Part shown: positions 44,459 to 55,511 of the stretch, in pieces
Layout: each line of letters opens with the position of its first letter
How positions within the stretch are numbered: the first letter of the stretch is position 1
DNA from: Wallemia ichthyophaga EXF-994
Lineage: Eukaryota > Basidiomycota > Wallemiomycetes > Wallemiales > Wallemiaceae
Assembly: GCF_000400465.1 (NCBI RefSeq)
Contig: NW_008806277.1
Span: 310,001-374,000, forward strand
Length of the DNA: 64,000 nucleotides
Direction: 5' to 3'
Translations under genes and position numbers: made by a program
Notes under the pieces: generated by a model
The model's database searches: none
What the model saw: only the letters and a program-made list of their open reading frames with translations
What the model was told of the DNA's origin: nothing

Positions 44459-47400
44459 CTACCAACTGAAGCTCTCCTCGAATGCCACAGTCTTGGTTTT
44501 TGATTTGGAAACCAAGTTTTTCATCGTAAGGTTTAGCGCATCAGGGCCGCAGGTAGCAACGAGCAGAGCGTTATCATCGACCAGCTCCGACTCCTGACTG
44601 AATATAGTGTCCAATTTAGGTCTACCGCTTCGAGCAAACTCTGCAATGGAGAAGAGGTCACCTTCCTCAATAGCGTCGAGGACGATGTTATCAGGATCAG
44701 GCATTTTCAATTGAGATGTGTGTGATGTGTGTGGTGTATGTGAAGCTTGAGGGTCTGAATTAGATTGATCGATGGTGTGAACCTTGGGTGTCTCAGCGAA
44801 TGTTATATTAGGTGCATGTGTTGGTTTGTCAGGATGCGTGAGGGTTGTTTGAGTTGGATGCATATGAACGCTATGACCCATATTTGACCTCGCTCTAGCT
44901 ATATCACCCTCTGCACTGATCAGTATGCTCAACTCTCTCTCGACGGCCGGAGCAGGCTCGTTATCTTCACCGTCGAAGTCGACGAAATCGTTAATACTCG
45001 ACCGTTTGTTAATATCGTCTATGTCTTCTTCTGCGAACTGGTTGGACGCTGCAGTGGTGAAATCTGATTCTGCCACGTGATCCTGGTACTGCTGCTGCTG
45101 TTGCTGTTGCTTTTGCTTTTGCTCTCGCTCTCGCACTGGAGGCAAGTTCTTGTCGATTTGCGGCGAGCTCCGCGCTGACCGGAACGAGGGCTGTATACGA
45201 CTAGCAGAGTGCGTCGCATTGACAGCAACTGGAGGTACTTGTAGAGTTGGAGTGATGGAAGCTGCCGCTGTCTGCATGCTGAGGTCACTATGAGAGCGAC
45301 CCAAGTCACCCGCATCGCCCGAATCCTCACCCAGATTGGTTGCAGGTGTGTAGAAGCGCTGCACAGGCGAGCGTGGCGGCGAGTACGGCGATCCACCCGC
45401 GTCTCCTGCGTAAGGAGCTGCTGGCGTCGGCGGGAAAGGCGAATCAGGTGATGGGAAAAAGGAGCTTATAGTATTAGGTGCGTCGATTGTGGGCTGCGAT
45501 GTGACGAATATCTCGAGCTGGAATGCGTCTTGCGGGAGAAGTGTGGCACATCTGCGCAACGCACTGGCAACCCATTGTACATGCGCAAACTCCTTGACGA
45601 GCCACACGAGCCTCACGCGTCGCAGTGGTCCCGCGCCGAGGCTGATAACGTTAGTGACATGCTGCAAGATCGACACGCCGAACTGTGAACGTTGTCAGGA
45701 TGGCTGTAATAAAAGATAACCGTCCACACTCACACTTATTCCGCTCCCACCACAGACGAGTAGAATGGAGGAGTAGTTGGACCATCGCACCCGCCCCGCA
45801 CTGCCGAAGGGGCCGTCGATAAGAGCACGGATGTACACAGGCGGTGCTGCGCAGGGGAGGTAGCTGTGCGCATCGTTCCTATGCTCAGTGCCATTCCCAT
45901 TCCCGTTCCCGTCGCTCCGCTGCTGCTGCTCGCTCGTAATGAACTTGGGCTGGCGCATCAATCTCACCTTCTCCCACAGCTTGCGCGTCCAGCCGCTCTT
46001 GGCACGCACAATTACCACCACTTTATAAGGATCGTCTTCTGAGACATTTGCAATAGTGAATGGATGCGCACCGAAGCGGGAAATCTCCGGGATGATGATA
46101 GATGCGTGCTGGCCAGGCTGCCAGTGGAGTGGCGACGACAGACACAGCGTCAGCCGTACGCTCTTGCCAGGCAACAGCTGTGCATGTGTGAACCCAGTCG
46201 GATGCGAACGTCTAATCGGGAAAGACAGGCTGCTGGGTGGGGGAACGAGAGATGGTGTGGAGGTATCCTTCTTCGCACCATCCTTTTCCTTGTTCACTAC
46301 TGCTGTAGGTGAGAGATACTTCTCGACGCTGTCGTTGGATTTGTTTACTGTTGTCTTGCTTTGGCTTTGGCTGTTGGTGTTGCTCCGGGTGCTACTCTCG
46401 TCAGCCACCGCTTCCCGGCTCTTTTCGAGCTCCTCCCAGCCGAGCAGCGTGAGGTTTGCGGGCTTGTCCATCTGCGGAGAGACAAGAGACCTGATCGTTT
46501 GGGCGGGGCGCATGACCGTCGACCAGTGCACACCAGCGCCTGTACCTGATCCTGGTCCTGCATTCCCCTTGCCCTTCTTCATTTCACCCGCAAATCGTCC
46601 AGCGCCGGCATTGAGCCAGAGCACACGGAGACCGCGCCAGACGCGCTCAGCGAGCCAGAACGCCAGCGGGGTCCAAATAAACGGTGCAAGTGGCTTGTAG
46701 TGTATCCCTGCTGCGACGAGAAAAGCGAAGACAAGAACTATGTGCACAATGTGAAACAGTGCGTAGAATTTGTTACGGATGGGTGGGATAGAGAGGACAA
46801 GGATGAATGATAGAAAAAGGAGAGCCTGTAAAGAGTGTAAGAGCGTATCTCATAATCCGCAAACACACAACCACCCACCATAAACCCAGAAGAGTTAGTG
46901 CGCGATGACCATATCTCATTCCAAACACCTGTCTCATCCCTCTCTGGCCATGTGTGCTTAATCCAGAGAACCGTATGAGCGAAACTAAACGCCCACACCC
47001 CGACTCCACTCACGAAATGGAACAGAACGGCCTTGTCGAAATGGAGATTGGTGAAAAACTTCCAAGCGAATATAGCAAATGGTGGCATCTTTAGTCCGAG
47101 TATTACGACGAGCGGTGTGAGTATAAATGCCATCACACCTGTCCTATCAAAGGCATTCCTCTCCATTGAGTCGTGTATGTCGGAGCTAGTTCTCGAGAGT
47201 ACCATTGAAGGTGACTCAGGGCCAGTCAAGACGAGCATCGTGGGGAATGCACACAACGCCAGTATTCCAATCATGTGCGCTGTTGATGGGAGTGTGATGT
47301 ATGACCGGTGATTGGCTGTGTAGCGCAGCGTTGGAGTGTAGAGCGACCAACGCGTAAATTTGTTGTAGATGCCATTCTTATGCGTTAGGCCAGTTTGCGT

Positions 47401-47589
47401 CACTAATGCTGTTACACACGCAATCACTGCGAATACTAGAATGAGAAGATATCCGTAGAAAATCGCTGGACTGCCGTGCTCATGATCGTGATCGCCGTGT
47501 TCACCGTGATCTGCGTCCGCGCCACCTTGCTCTGCTTGAGCTTGTGCTATTGACAAGAACGCAGAAACTGCTAAAAACGCCTTTATCAT
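44459..47589 (-). CDS. Ferric/cupric reductase, FRE family (NOX-like)
   Basis: Plasma-membrane flavocytochrome that reduces Fe3+ or Cu2+ outside the cell using NADPH. A signal peptide is followed by a His-rich patch (DHGEHGDHDHEHG) facing outward. Then come transmembrane helices with paired heme histidines (FHFVSGVGVWAFSFAHTVLW; FHIVHIVLVFAFLVAAGIHY). An intron joins SSGFM to ALLFLSFILVL. The FAD-binding motif is HPFTIANVSED; the NADPH loop VCGGSGIS is joined by an intron to FGVSILQHVTN. The protein ends FEESFSW, the usual aromatic end. About 1000 aa, longer than typical because of Ser/Pro/Gln-rich inserts before the FAD domain and near the C-terminus. Confidence 0.92.
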
Positions 47590-47857
47590 TTTTGTTTTGC
47601 CCTCTTAAACCTACGTTAACGATGAAAATTACGTTGAAAAAGCTAAATTGATGGCGTTGATGATTGATTAAACGAAAGATCTAGATCCACAGTAGCCAAA
47701 TTGCTTATAATTAATCAATTATTTCCGTATTTGGAAGGTTGATGACGGCATAATTTCATCTGAAACAGACAGGAGAATTTTCCAAAATTCCATTTAATAG
47801 TTAAGTTATATTTAAGATATATTAAGAATAGGGTTTTAAATTTTCATTTTACTCATT

Positions 47858-48955
47858 TTAAACTGGAGGTTGTGGTACAGATTGCATAGCGGCGTTCATT
47901 TCTTCAGGAGTCATTGTGGTTGATTCTAACATGATACCGACACCAAATTTGGAAGCATTCTTGAGATGATCAATTTCGCCTGCGACCAAGAAAGCGAATG
48001 CAGGAGTGAATCTTTGCTCGAGCAAGGCTGAAACTTTTCCGGTTGAATCAAGTTGACCTCTGAAAGAAGCCATTCTGAAGTCATACTTTGCACCTAAGCT
48101 AGCATTTGCTTCCTTGCCTTGAGGTCTGTTGATAACTTGTAAAGTGGCAGCAGCGTCAACTTTATCGGACAATTTGTGGTGGTAAGTAGCTTCGAGCATT
48201 CCAGAGGGGTTAATTTGAGCGGTAGCCAACCAGTCCCTGTTTGAGCCATTCAATCTAACCAAATAAGAAGTCAAGGATTCAGAGACGCCCGGTTGAGGTC
48301 TTTGGAGGAGGGTTTCGAGGCCGAGGGCGATGTTTGGAGTGAGAGATTGGAGGTAGCTACCAATGTAAATACCAGTACCATCAATCATGGAAGGATTCAT
48401 AGCTTTACCGTTGAGGGAATAGTCTAAACCTTGATAGTCATGCTCTAATTGGATCATGGATTGACCAGGAACTTCAGAAAGCTGAGCTTGAACCTTTCCA
48501 GTACCGAGGTTAGCGAAGGATTGATTGGCGCGTCCAGTGAGGGTACCTGTGTGATCAACAGCACCTTGTAAGAAAGACTTTGCGTCTGCGTAGACTGCGC
48601 CGAAAGAGTAGTTTGGAGGGGATTGTTGAGAGCCCAGAGCGAAAGAGTGGGTGACTTGGAAAGCGGGGTTTAAGGAAATACCCTTTGTAAGATCAGCTCT
48701 AGCGCCGTCAAAGATGAAATTAGAGAGGAGCGTAGTTTTGGCTTCTCTGCCCATAGCTTCAGCGGTACCAGGGTTACCTAAGCTAAGGGATTTCCTCCAA
48801 TTCATGAATCTATTGTAGGTGGATGAGATAGGGCTGAGTGCGGCGGCAGCAGCAGATTTCTGTGGCTGCTGTTGCTGTGTATCGTGGTGGACCTCTGACT
48901 GGGTAAGAACCGGGGCTGCTTCACCTGGAGCGACTTGTTGGACTGGCGTGGTCAT
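47858..48955 (-). CDS. TOM40: Mitochondrial import channel Tom40
   Basis: Beta-barrel pore of the outer-membrane TOM complex. I choose the ATG at 48955 (MTTPVQQVAPGEA), giving 365 aa. An in-frame ATG at 49054 would add 33 residues without resemblance to other Tom40 tails. After a Gln/Ala-rich N-terminus, the barrel region shows alternating strands: FIFDGARADLTKGISLNPAF, YSFGAVYADAKSFLQG, MIQLEHDYQGLDYSLNGKAM, YIGSYLQSLTPNIALGLE and LEQRFTPAFAFLVAGEIDH. The end is KFGVGIMLEST then MTPEEMNAAM. No introns. Porin-3 family assignment is strong. Confidence 0.92.
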   Translation of the reverse strand: MTTPVQQVAPGEAAPVLTQSEVHHDTQQQQPQKSAAAAALSPISSTYNRFMNWRKSLSLGNPGTAEAMGREAKTTLLSNFIFDGARADLTKGISLNPAFQVTHSFALGSQQSPPNYSFGAVYADAKSFLQGAVDHTGTLTGRANQSFANLGTGKVQAQLSEVPGQSMIQLEHDYQGLDYSLNGKAMNPSMIDGTGIYIGSYLQSLTPNIALGLETLLQRPQPGVSESLTSYLVRLNGSNRDWLATAQINPSGMLEATYHHKLSDKVDAAATLQVINRPQGKEANASLGAKYDFRMASFRGQLDSTGKVSALLEQRFTPAFAFLVAGEIDHLKNASKFGVGIMLESTTMTPEEMNAAMQSVPQPPV

Positions 48956-49095
48956 ATTCGTAATAAAATCTAAATTTTTATATTCCTCGTCGCCGTTTAT
49001 TGTGAAGGCGATTAAGCTGTGGTGGTTTTCTGCAATTTTTAAAATATCAGACAAGGCTATTAAATTACTAGTGTAAGCTGCAAATTACTAGGAAT

Positions 49096-49683
49096 ATGTC
49101 TGCGTGTCTATCTTTCGTTAGAAATGTACTTGAATCGAGTTTGAAAAATATGGGACATGATTGGAGTGTGTTTGGTACACGCAATGGCACACACTCTGTA
49201 ATCTCTGCAAAGCCTGGATTCGTGCACCTGCGATTTATCGTCGATAAGCATAACTTGAATAGGCAGGGCTCTCTAAACGGCGGCTGTATTGCTTCTTTGA
49301 TCGACAGCGCTGGCTCGTTGGCTGTGTCCTCTCATGGTCTCTACTTCACCGGTGTATCCACTGACATGAGCCAAACATTCGTCAAGCCAATCCCATATGA
49401 TCAACCCGTTGAGATATACGCAACTGCTGCTAGCCTCGGTAGGACAATGGCCTTTACTAGAGTTGAGTTTTGCGATTCAAGTGATTCGCGTCGAGTTATG
49501 GCTTTTGGAGGGAAGTAATTAGTATACTAGTACAAACGCCTAACACTCACCACAGGCCACACAAAATACATTGCAAACAGTCAAGGCCAAGAGGTATGCA
49601 AATTTTCATCATTACAAATGTCTGCTCACATGACACGACAGGGTAACGTAAAGTTTAGTGAGGATGGTGAGAGTACTTTGTAA
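49096..49683 (+). CDS. Hotdog-fold acyl-CoA thioesterase, ACOT13-like, odd 3' splice
   Basis: Small 4HBT thioesterase probably hydrolysing acyl-CoA, like ACOT13. Family segments: FIVDKHNLNRQGSLNGGCIA, SLIDSAGSLAVSS, GVSTDMSQTFVKPIPYDQPV and AASLGRTMAFTRVEF. The first exon runs into a stop at 49516 after MAFGGK. Two later pieces, 49556-49593 (HTKYIANSQGQE, the conserved GxHTK end) and 49642-49683 (GNVKFSEDGESTL), are in phase with each other, but the only nearby GT donor (49515) joins them one base out of frame. So the expected end needs a non-canonical splice or a 1-base change. With the canonical donor a short altered tail ends at 49646. Confidence 0.75.
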
Positions 49684-49707
49684 GAGTTTATAATCAAGAA
49701 ATAATCA

Positions 49708-50607
49708 TCAGTCCTTTCGAAGCCTATCTAATCTGGCTTGTAAGCTGTCTTCGTCGGTTTTAGTTTGAGTTGAAGTGGTGGCTTGGGTGGTTGTAGTGGG
49801 GTTAGCAGCGCCAGCACCAGCACCAGCACCAGCACTGCCGCTCAATCCCTCAGCCATCGGCGTCTTTTTGTTTTTATCTGCGCCAGTATCGACGTCCAAA
49901 GTATCAGGCGTATTTGCGAGTTGTTGATTGAGAGTAACGCCAATGTCATCGAGTACCTGGCCAACGATCTTCTCCTCCTCCTCTTCACCTTGATCATCCT
50001 CCATAACGTCGTCAACAGCGTCAGACATAATTTCCTCTTTCATGTCCATTGAGGATGATTCACGTTCGAAATCGTTCATGATACGGGTAATTTGAGGGAG
50101 GTTGAGACTTCTATTCATCATAGCCATGCTCTGGTGGTGTGATAAGAAAGATGACGACATGAAAGCTATCAACACACCTTTGTTGCACCTTTCATAGCCT
50201 CAGACATTTGCTGATTCGATCTGAGTGTTTGGATACGCAGACTAACAGCTTGTAACTGAGTGCGCATCTGATAAAACTTCTGGATGTATTTCCTAGTCCG
50301 AACGAGATCCTTGGCCATGAGTTTGGTTGGTGCCTGGAGGATGTGTTGAGTGAGTGTCTACAGGGGATAAACAAGTACCTACCATTTGACCATTCTTGGC
50401 GCTCTTCTTAATATCGCTGATCAATTTGCTCTCCTGTCCCTCCAGCTTGCCACGCTCTCTGTCCAACTCGCGCTGAGCTTTCTCCAGTGCACGCTGATGC
50501 CGTCTCAGCCGTTCTTGGGGAGTGAGTGATTTACCAAATAAACTTTCCTATAGGTTTTATGAGTTTTTCCATTTTTACTTTTTATTTCAACCTACGATTA
50601 TATTCAT
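49708..50607 (-). CDS. VPS2: ESCRT-III subunit Vps2/Did4 (CHMP2)
   Basis: ESCRT-III component for multivesicular-body sorting and membrane scission. A 12-nt first coding exon (MNII, start at 50607) is spliced to ESLFGKSLTPQERLRRHQRA. Introns after NGQM and GATK lead to APTKLMAKDLVRTRKYIQK and SMAMMNRSLNLPQITRIMND. Charged helices follow, then an acidic stretch, an Ala/Gly/Thr-rich linker and a C-terminal MIM1-type helix (EDSLQARLDRLRKD) for binding Vps4. About 245 aa. Its start is 27 bp from that of the divergent LOG gene. Confidence 0.92.
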
Positions 50608-50634
50608 TGTGGTTGTTGATTGATAACGAGTGTC

Positions 50635-51270
50635 ATGACTGCTATTTGCATTTATTCCGGCAGCTCAGACGGTTCTACTCCGATATACAAAGACGTTGCC
50701 CGGCAAATTGGTTCTACGCTTGCCGCACACAACATTCCACTCGTTTACGGCGGCGGTGACGGTGGTCTGATGGGTCAAGTAGCCCGTAGTGCGCTGAGCA
50801 GCGGTGGACACGTCACGGGCATCATACCGCGCGCGATGGTGGCTGTGGGCGAGAAGGGTGAGCGCGGCAGCACCAGCCATACCACTCTCCCCTCCCACCC
50901 AAACCTCGACTCTATCGTCGTCGATAGCATGCACGAGCGCAAACTGGCCATGGCTCACCGTTCCTCCTCTTTCATCGCCCTTCCTGGTGGTTTCGGCACT
51001 TTCGAAGAACTCCTCGAGGTGACCACGTGGTCTCAATTGAATATCCACGCCAAGGCGGTCATCGCCGTCAATGTAGATGGCTTCTTCAACCCCCTCAAGC
51101 ACCTCATCGCTTCCGCTGTTGACGCCGGTTTCATAAGCAGCAAGAACGCTCATCTCATCCACTTTCTGGATCATCCCCTCGATGGTGACTGGGGCTTGGC
51201 TGCTATAGACGCTTGCAAAAACTACTCACCCACTGGCGAAGAGTATGCCTTTGATTGGTCGCGGGTGTGA
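50635..51270 (+). CDS. LOG-family nucleotide 5'-monophosphate phosphoribohydrolase
   Basis: Single exon, 211 aa. LOG proteins release the free base from cytokinin riboside monophosphates or related nucleotides. The start MTAICIYSGSSDGSTPIYKD matches the family's Rossmann entry. LVYGGGDGGLMGQVA and the catalytic loop PGGFGTFEE (residues 117-125, with the conserved Arg-102 region MHERKLAM) are present. LEVTTWSQLNIHAKAVIAVN follows. Fungal homologues are common and their natural substrate is often unknown. Divergent from VPS2 with a 27-bp gap. Confidence 0.88.
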   Translation: MTAICIYSGSSDGSTPIYKDVARQIGSTLAAHNIPLVYGGGDGGLMGQVARSALSSGGHVTGIIPRAMVAVGEKGERGSTSHTTLPSHPNLDSIVVDSMHERKLAMAHRSSSFIALPGGFGTFEELLEVTTWSQLNIHAKAVIAVNVDGFFNPLKHLIASAVDAGFISSKNAHLIHFLDHPLDGDWGLAAIDACKNYSPTGEEYAFDWSRV

Positions 51271-51365
51271 GGTTGAGACATTTTTTTTTTTCTAAGACAT
51301 AACATGTATTCTAAGATAAATAGATATTCATTTGGTCACTTGGGTGAACACCAGAAAATACTACA

Positions 51366-54300
51366 CTACGTCGTCGTTGTCTTGAACACCCGGCTCACCT
51401 TGTTCGTCGTCACAGCAGCACCGACGCCGACAGCGAGGAGGAGAGCGCCATCCGAGGCGAGTAGGGCGACGGCCGCGAGCATAAAGCGAGGAGCGAAGAC
51501 CTGCGACAAGTTACAGTTAGGTAAAGTTATTCCGCAAAATCGAGCAGCCATCGCCACCACATCTACCCACCTTCCACACCATAAGATGTCTACGGAAGTA
51601 TCCCGCTGCCCCCATGGCCGCGAGAGCTATAGCTGAGTGATAAGCCAGGAAAGCGCAAGCGGTGCGCAAGAGATGTGTATCCAACGGCGCGCTCCCATTC
51701 ACTCTCGGCGCCCTCTTCCAGTAGATGAGCAGAGGGAGGAAGGTAGCCGGCAAGACGAATCCAGCGAGGGTGTTCGCACCAACGAGGAGAGGCGCATAAG
51801 GATAAGACAGTGTAGGGAAACCCACAAACGCCGCCTTCCACTGCAGTGTGCTCAGTACAGCCTGGTGGCCGGTAGCGTAGAAAACGAGATGACCAAGTTG
51901 AGCCAGCCAAGCCGCACGCCAGAATGGCGGTGAAGGGGTGGGTGGTGTGCTCATTGCACCGTTTGCTCCCTTTTTGTAGCGCTGTGGACGTCGGATTAGC
52001 TTCGCTAGGGCCCCAGCATCATTTTGCGCATCACTTAGCTCCAGGAAGGCGAGCAGTGCAAGCAACGCTACACATAGCGATATCTGCCCAGTTGGGAGAG
52101 TTGGTATGTACAGCAACGCGAACATTACCAGCGCGTATTGCAGGTAGTACGCCCCGTAGCTGTTGCTGAATCCTAACACACTCACTTGGCGCGTGGTGGG
52201 GCGAGGTTGTGATGATGGTTGTGAGTGTGAGTGCGACTCTGTCTCTGTCTTTGTCTCCGTCTGCCCCTCCTCGCGTACCTCCACGCATAAAGCGGAGAAG
52301 AACCAGAAAGATACACCGGCTATAGCGACGAAACACATATTAGAGCGAGCGAGGGTAGTTTTGAGTGTGGTGAGAGTAGAGTAAGGGATGTACTTGGACA
52401 GTTGGGGCAAAACAGCAAACTCCACGGCGTCCACTAGCCAATAAAGCGAGGCGGCAGCGAGAGAGGCAGCGAACGCCGCGACAAACAGCTGAGCGCTGCG
52501 GGTAAAGGAGGCTGTTGCAGATAGTGCGGCGCGCACGATGCCATACATGGTGAGTGCAGCGGGGAGGAGGGCAGCGTACACCCAGCGTGGAGCGAGTGAG
52601 CTAGAAGCAGTTGCGTAGAACGTCACCGCACACCATCCGCCTAACTCCTCGCGACACACAGTCGAGCTGGCGAGAGCGCGCAGTGCAACCGCACTCACTA
52701 ACGCACTCCCCCCAAGCACCTTCTGCAGACGCGCTTGCGGAGCATTCACACACCCCACCAGCGAGAGCAGAATGGGCGTCTGGAGCAGCACTAGCACCAC
52801 TCGGTCCTCCCATAGGATGTATGAGTTGGAGAGGAACGCGGCGAGGTGGGCGAGGAGAGTGGCGGAGGTGTAGAGGGCGTGGAGGATTGTGCGCAGCGTG
52901 GGACGCTCGAGTGAGAAACTAAGGGGGGAAGAGAGTGGGAGAGGGATGGCCCAGCATACGCACCCCTCCACTGCCAGACACAGCGCTAGAACGACACTCT
53001 CCCATCGGCCGCGCAACAGCGCCAACGAGAAGACAAATGCAGCTGCAGTGTACGCCGGTAATACGCGCGCAGCTTCCCGCGCCGCACTGCTCATCCATAC
53101 GCAGCTGTCCGCTCTGCCCGTCCTGCTGTACACTCCCAGCAGCAGCACGAGCGAGAGACCTACGACTAATACACCTGCCGCCATAAGCGTCTTGTCGAAC
53201 TGAGCCCAGATTCCGCGGCAGCTGGAGAGCGTGGAGGCGAACAAGTCAGCGTAGAGCGCGTGCGAGTGGGTGTGAGTGTTGGCCTTGTCGTGCCTGCTGC
53301 TTCTCCAGAAACGTGAGCGCTCCTGCTGCGCCAAGTCTACTTGCGCGTCCCCTGCACCCCGCTTAGCCGCGTCCAGCTTCTCCCTGAGGGTAGACAGGAA
53401 AGGTTCTATTTCGTGGCCGCTGCTGCTCTGCGCATATGCGCACAGATAGCTCCAGATCTGGTCAGCGGTGGTGTCGAGCGCGCTGAGGAGCCATGTTGGA
53501 AACAGCTCCGGGATCACCCCGCCCAGGCTGTTGAAGGGGATCGGCAGACCGAGACGGAGAGCGAGCGAGGGGAGGATATCGATCTGTTGAGTGGTGCGTA
53601 CGGAGCCGTGGTGGGGGAGAGCGGCAGCGTTAGCGCGTGCGTTTGCGCTCGTCAGCGGGGTGCGCCCACTGTACATCCAGAGAGCAGCGCTGGTCTCCAG
53701 CAGCGAGTCGCCGCCGTGGTCGCCGCGGCTGTCCATGCCGTGATCGCCCATTACGACGAGAAGAGTGTCGTCGTCGAGAGTATCGACAACACGGCGCAAC
53801 ACCGCGTCCATTTCCTCCAATTTCATCCGCATCACGGCATGCGCCGGCCCAACGCGATGGCCGACATGATCGACACCGAGGAAATGGCCGAATATCGCGT
53901 CGTACCCGTGCGCCATGAGGCGGGGGAGATGCTCTTTAACGCCAGCATCAACTGAGTGGAGATCCTCGACGTTGAAGCTGTCGTACGGGAGCTGCTCGTC
54001 GAATGACCCCGGGAAGACGGTCATCCAGGTGTCGTCGCCGACGAAGGCTGTCGACTTGTGCGCGCGCTTCAACTGCCCCAGCAGAGAATCCTCGGATATC
54101 GATTCCCCGCTAAACGCATTGCCTACGTCGATAAAGGTCGGCAGGCTGCCAGTCATGACGCCTTTGATGCGCTGGAGAGTGGTCGTAGGTGGATCGGCGT
54201 ACGTGTGGAGGATAATCGAGTGGTCCGGGTGCTGCTGGGATAGTTGTGCAGGGAGTTTGAGGATGTTGTGGTAGTATTCGCTGTATTCGGGCGAATCCAG

Positions 54301-54504
54301 CGGCTGTGGGACGACGAAATCAGCCCGCAACGCGTCTATAATCAGAATAATGGCCTTGGAGTGTGTCGCTGGCGGTGCGGCTGCGTTTGGCACCCCCACT
54401 TGCTCAAGCGTCACCCGGTTCAACAGGAAGCCGCGACTAAAGAGCCAGAGCCCGGCCACATGCAGCACAGTCACCAAAGCAAGTATCCCTGTGACAGCTC
54501 TCAT
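51366..54504 (-). CDS. GPI13: GPI ethanolamine phosphate transferase 3 (PIG-O)
   Basis: ER multispanning enzyme that adds ethanolamine phosphate to the third mannose of GPI anchors. One signal-anchor helix starts the protein (MRAVTGILALVTVLHVAGLW). The luminal alkaline-phosphatase-type domain has ILIIDALRADFV, YADPPTTTLQRIKGVMTGSL, FVGDDTWMTVFPGSF and VVMGDHGMDSRGDHGGDS with metal ligands. More than ten membrane helices follow. A 3' intron joins LMVWK to VFAPRFMLAAVALLA. About 1020 aa. A Thr/Ser/Gln-rich cytosolic loop carries a TETKTETESHSHSQ repeat. The pattern distinguishes it from Mcd4 and Gpi7. Confidence 0.92.
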
Positions 54505-54595
54505 CCGATACTCAACTGTCTTTCTATTGTGAAGCCTACGTGAGTGTACTGCACAAGTGATAAGACACGTTACAAAAACACAAATGAATCAAAAT

Positions 54596-55495
54596 TTATC
54601 GCCTCTTATGGTTTATGGACATTTGCTGCCTTGGCTTGCGGTAGTAGCTTCTCTCCCTCATTGGAATCCAGCGCTCTGGGTCGATTGGAGTGTTTTTGTT
54701 GGCGTGTTTGCTGTGCATTGCGTGAATTCTCTTCTTCTTCTGCTTGTTCAGCTTGGTGCTTTTGCCATGGCTCACAGTAACGCTGGATATATCCACAGCT
54801 GGTGCTTTGTAGTTTTCCGGGAAAGGACCGGGGTTCTTCTCGAGGACATCGAGTGGAGGGATATCGAGAGTTTCCATAGCATCAATGTAGCCATGCTTAT
54901 GGAAGTCCAAGCATTCTTTGGATGCCTTGAGATTGGTTGAGATGTCTGCGTATTCCTCGCTGTCCTGTGAACTGTGTGAGCCTGACAGCCCTACCAACCA
55001 AACCAACTCACACCACTCAAATCAGACAACAGAGACTGGTACAGATCCACTGCGCCTTGATAATCACCTTGCCTGTAGAGCTGAATTGGTTTGTGAGTGA
55101 GGGTAATGAGACGCACACACACAAACCAGCTGGGCCTTGAGGATGAGCCACTTTCTAGAGGTGTTAGAAGGGTTCTCGACAACGTTCTCGGCCGCCTTCT
55201 CATTCTTACGCCTGTACTCTGAATACGCCCATTCGAAGCTGAATTTCGACTGCTGAAGAGAGTCCAAAGCTAAATCAAAGCAATCCAATTGCAGTAGTAG
55301 GAATATCCTCGTCTTAATAAGCTCATCACTGCGATTATCCAATCTCAACAGCTTATTCGTCGTTTTCAGTGCGTTTTGATAGTGTGAGTTGAGGATTTGC
55401 TGGTAAAGTGATTTGAACAGCGCTGGAATCCTCACACTGGAATCATTTTCAGGCTTTGGTGCTGATTTTTTGTATTTAACTGTCTTCTCGATCAT
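54596..55495 (-). CDS. SRP72: Short SRP72-like signal recognition particle subunit
   Basis: Signal recognition particle protein that binds 7SL RNA. Three exons: 55495 (MIEKTVKYKKS) to LKAQL, then LYRQGDYQGAVDLYQSLLSD, then DSEEYADISTNLKASKE. The N-terminal TPR pair is visible (HYQNALKTTNKLLRLDNRS, FDLALDSLQQSKFSFEWAY). The C-terminal RNA-binding motif TPIDPERWIPMRERSYYRK is nearly identical to the family. The total is only about 270 aa, against more than 600 in yeast and human. The central TPR array is absent: the DSEEYAD-type segment is followed within 60 residues by the Lys-rich C-domain. The start is 16 bp from that of the thiamine pyrophosphokinase gene. Confidence 0.82.
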
Positions 55496-55511
55496 CGACG
55501 TTGATTTAGAG

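Noticed and set aside
46056-46700. 214-codon plus-strand frame
   Set aside because: Antisense shadow of the ferric reductase exon.
48956-49054. In-frame ATG extending Tom40 by 33 residues
   Set aside because: No similarity to Tom40 tails and the ATG at 48955 is a good start; the extension cannot be excluded.
50665-51174. 169-codon minus-strand frame
   Set aside because: Antisense shadow of the LOG gene.
53341-53955. 204-codon plus-strand frame
   Set aside because: Antisense shadow of the GC-rich GPI13 coding sequence.
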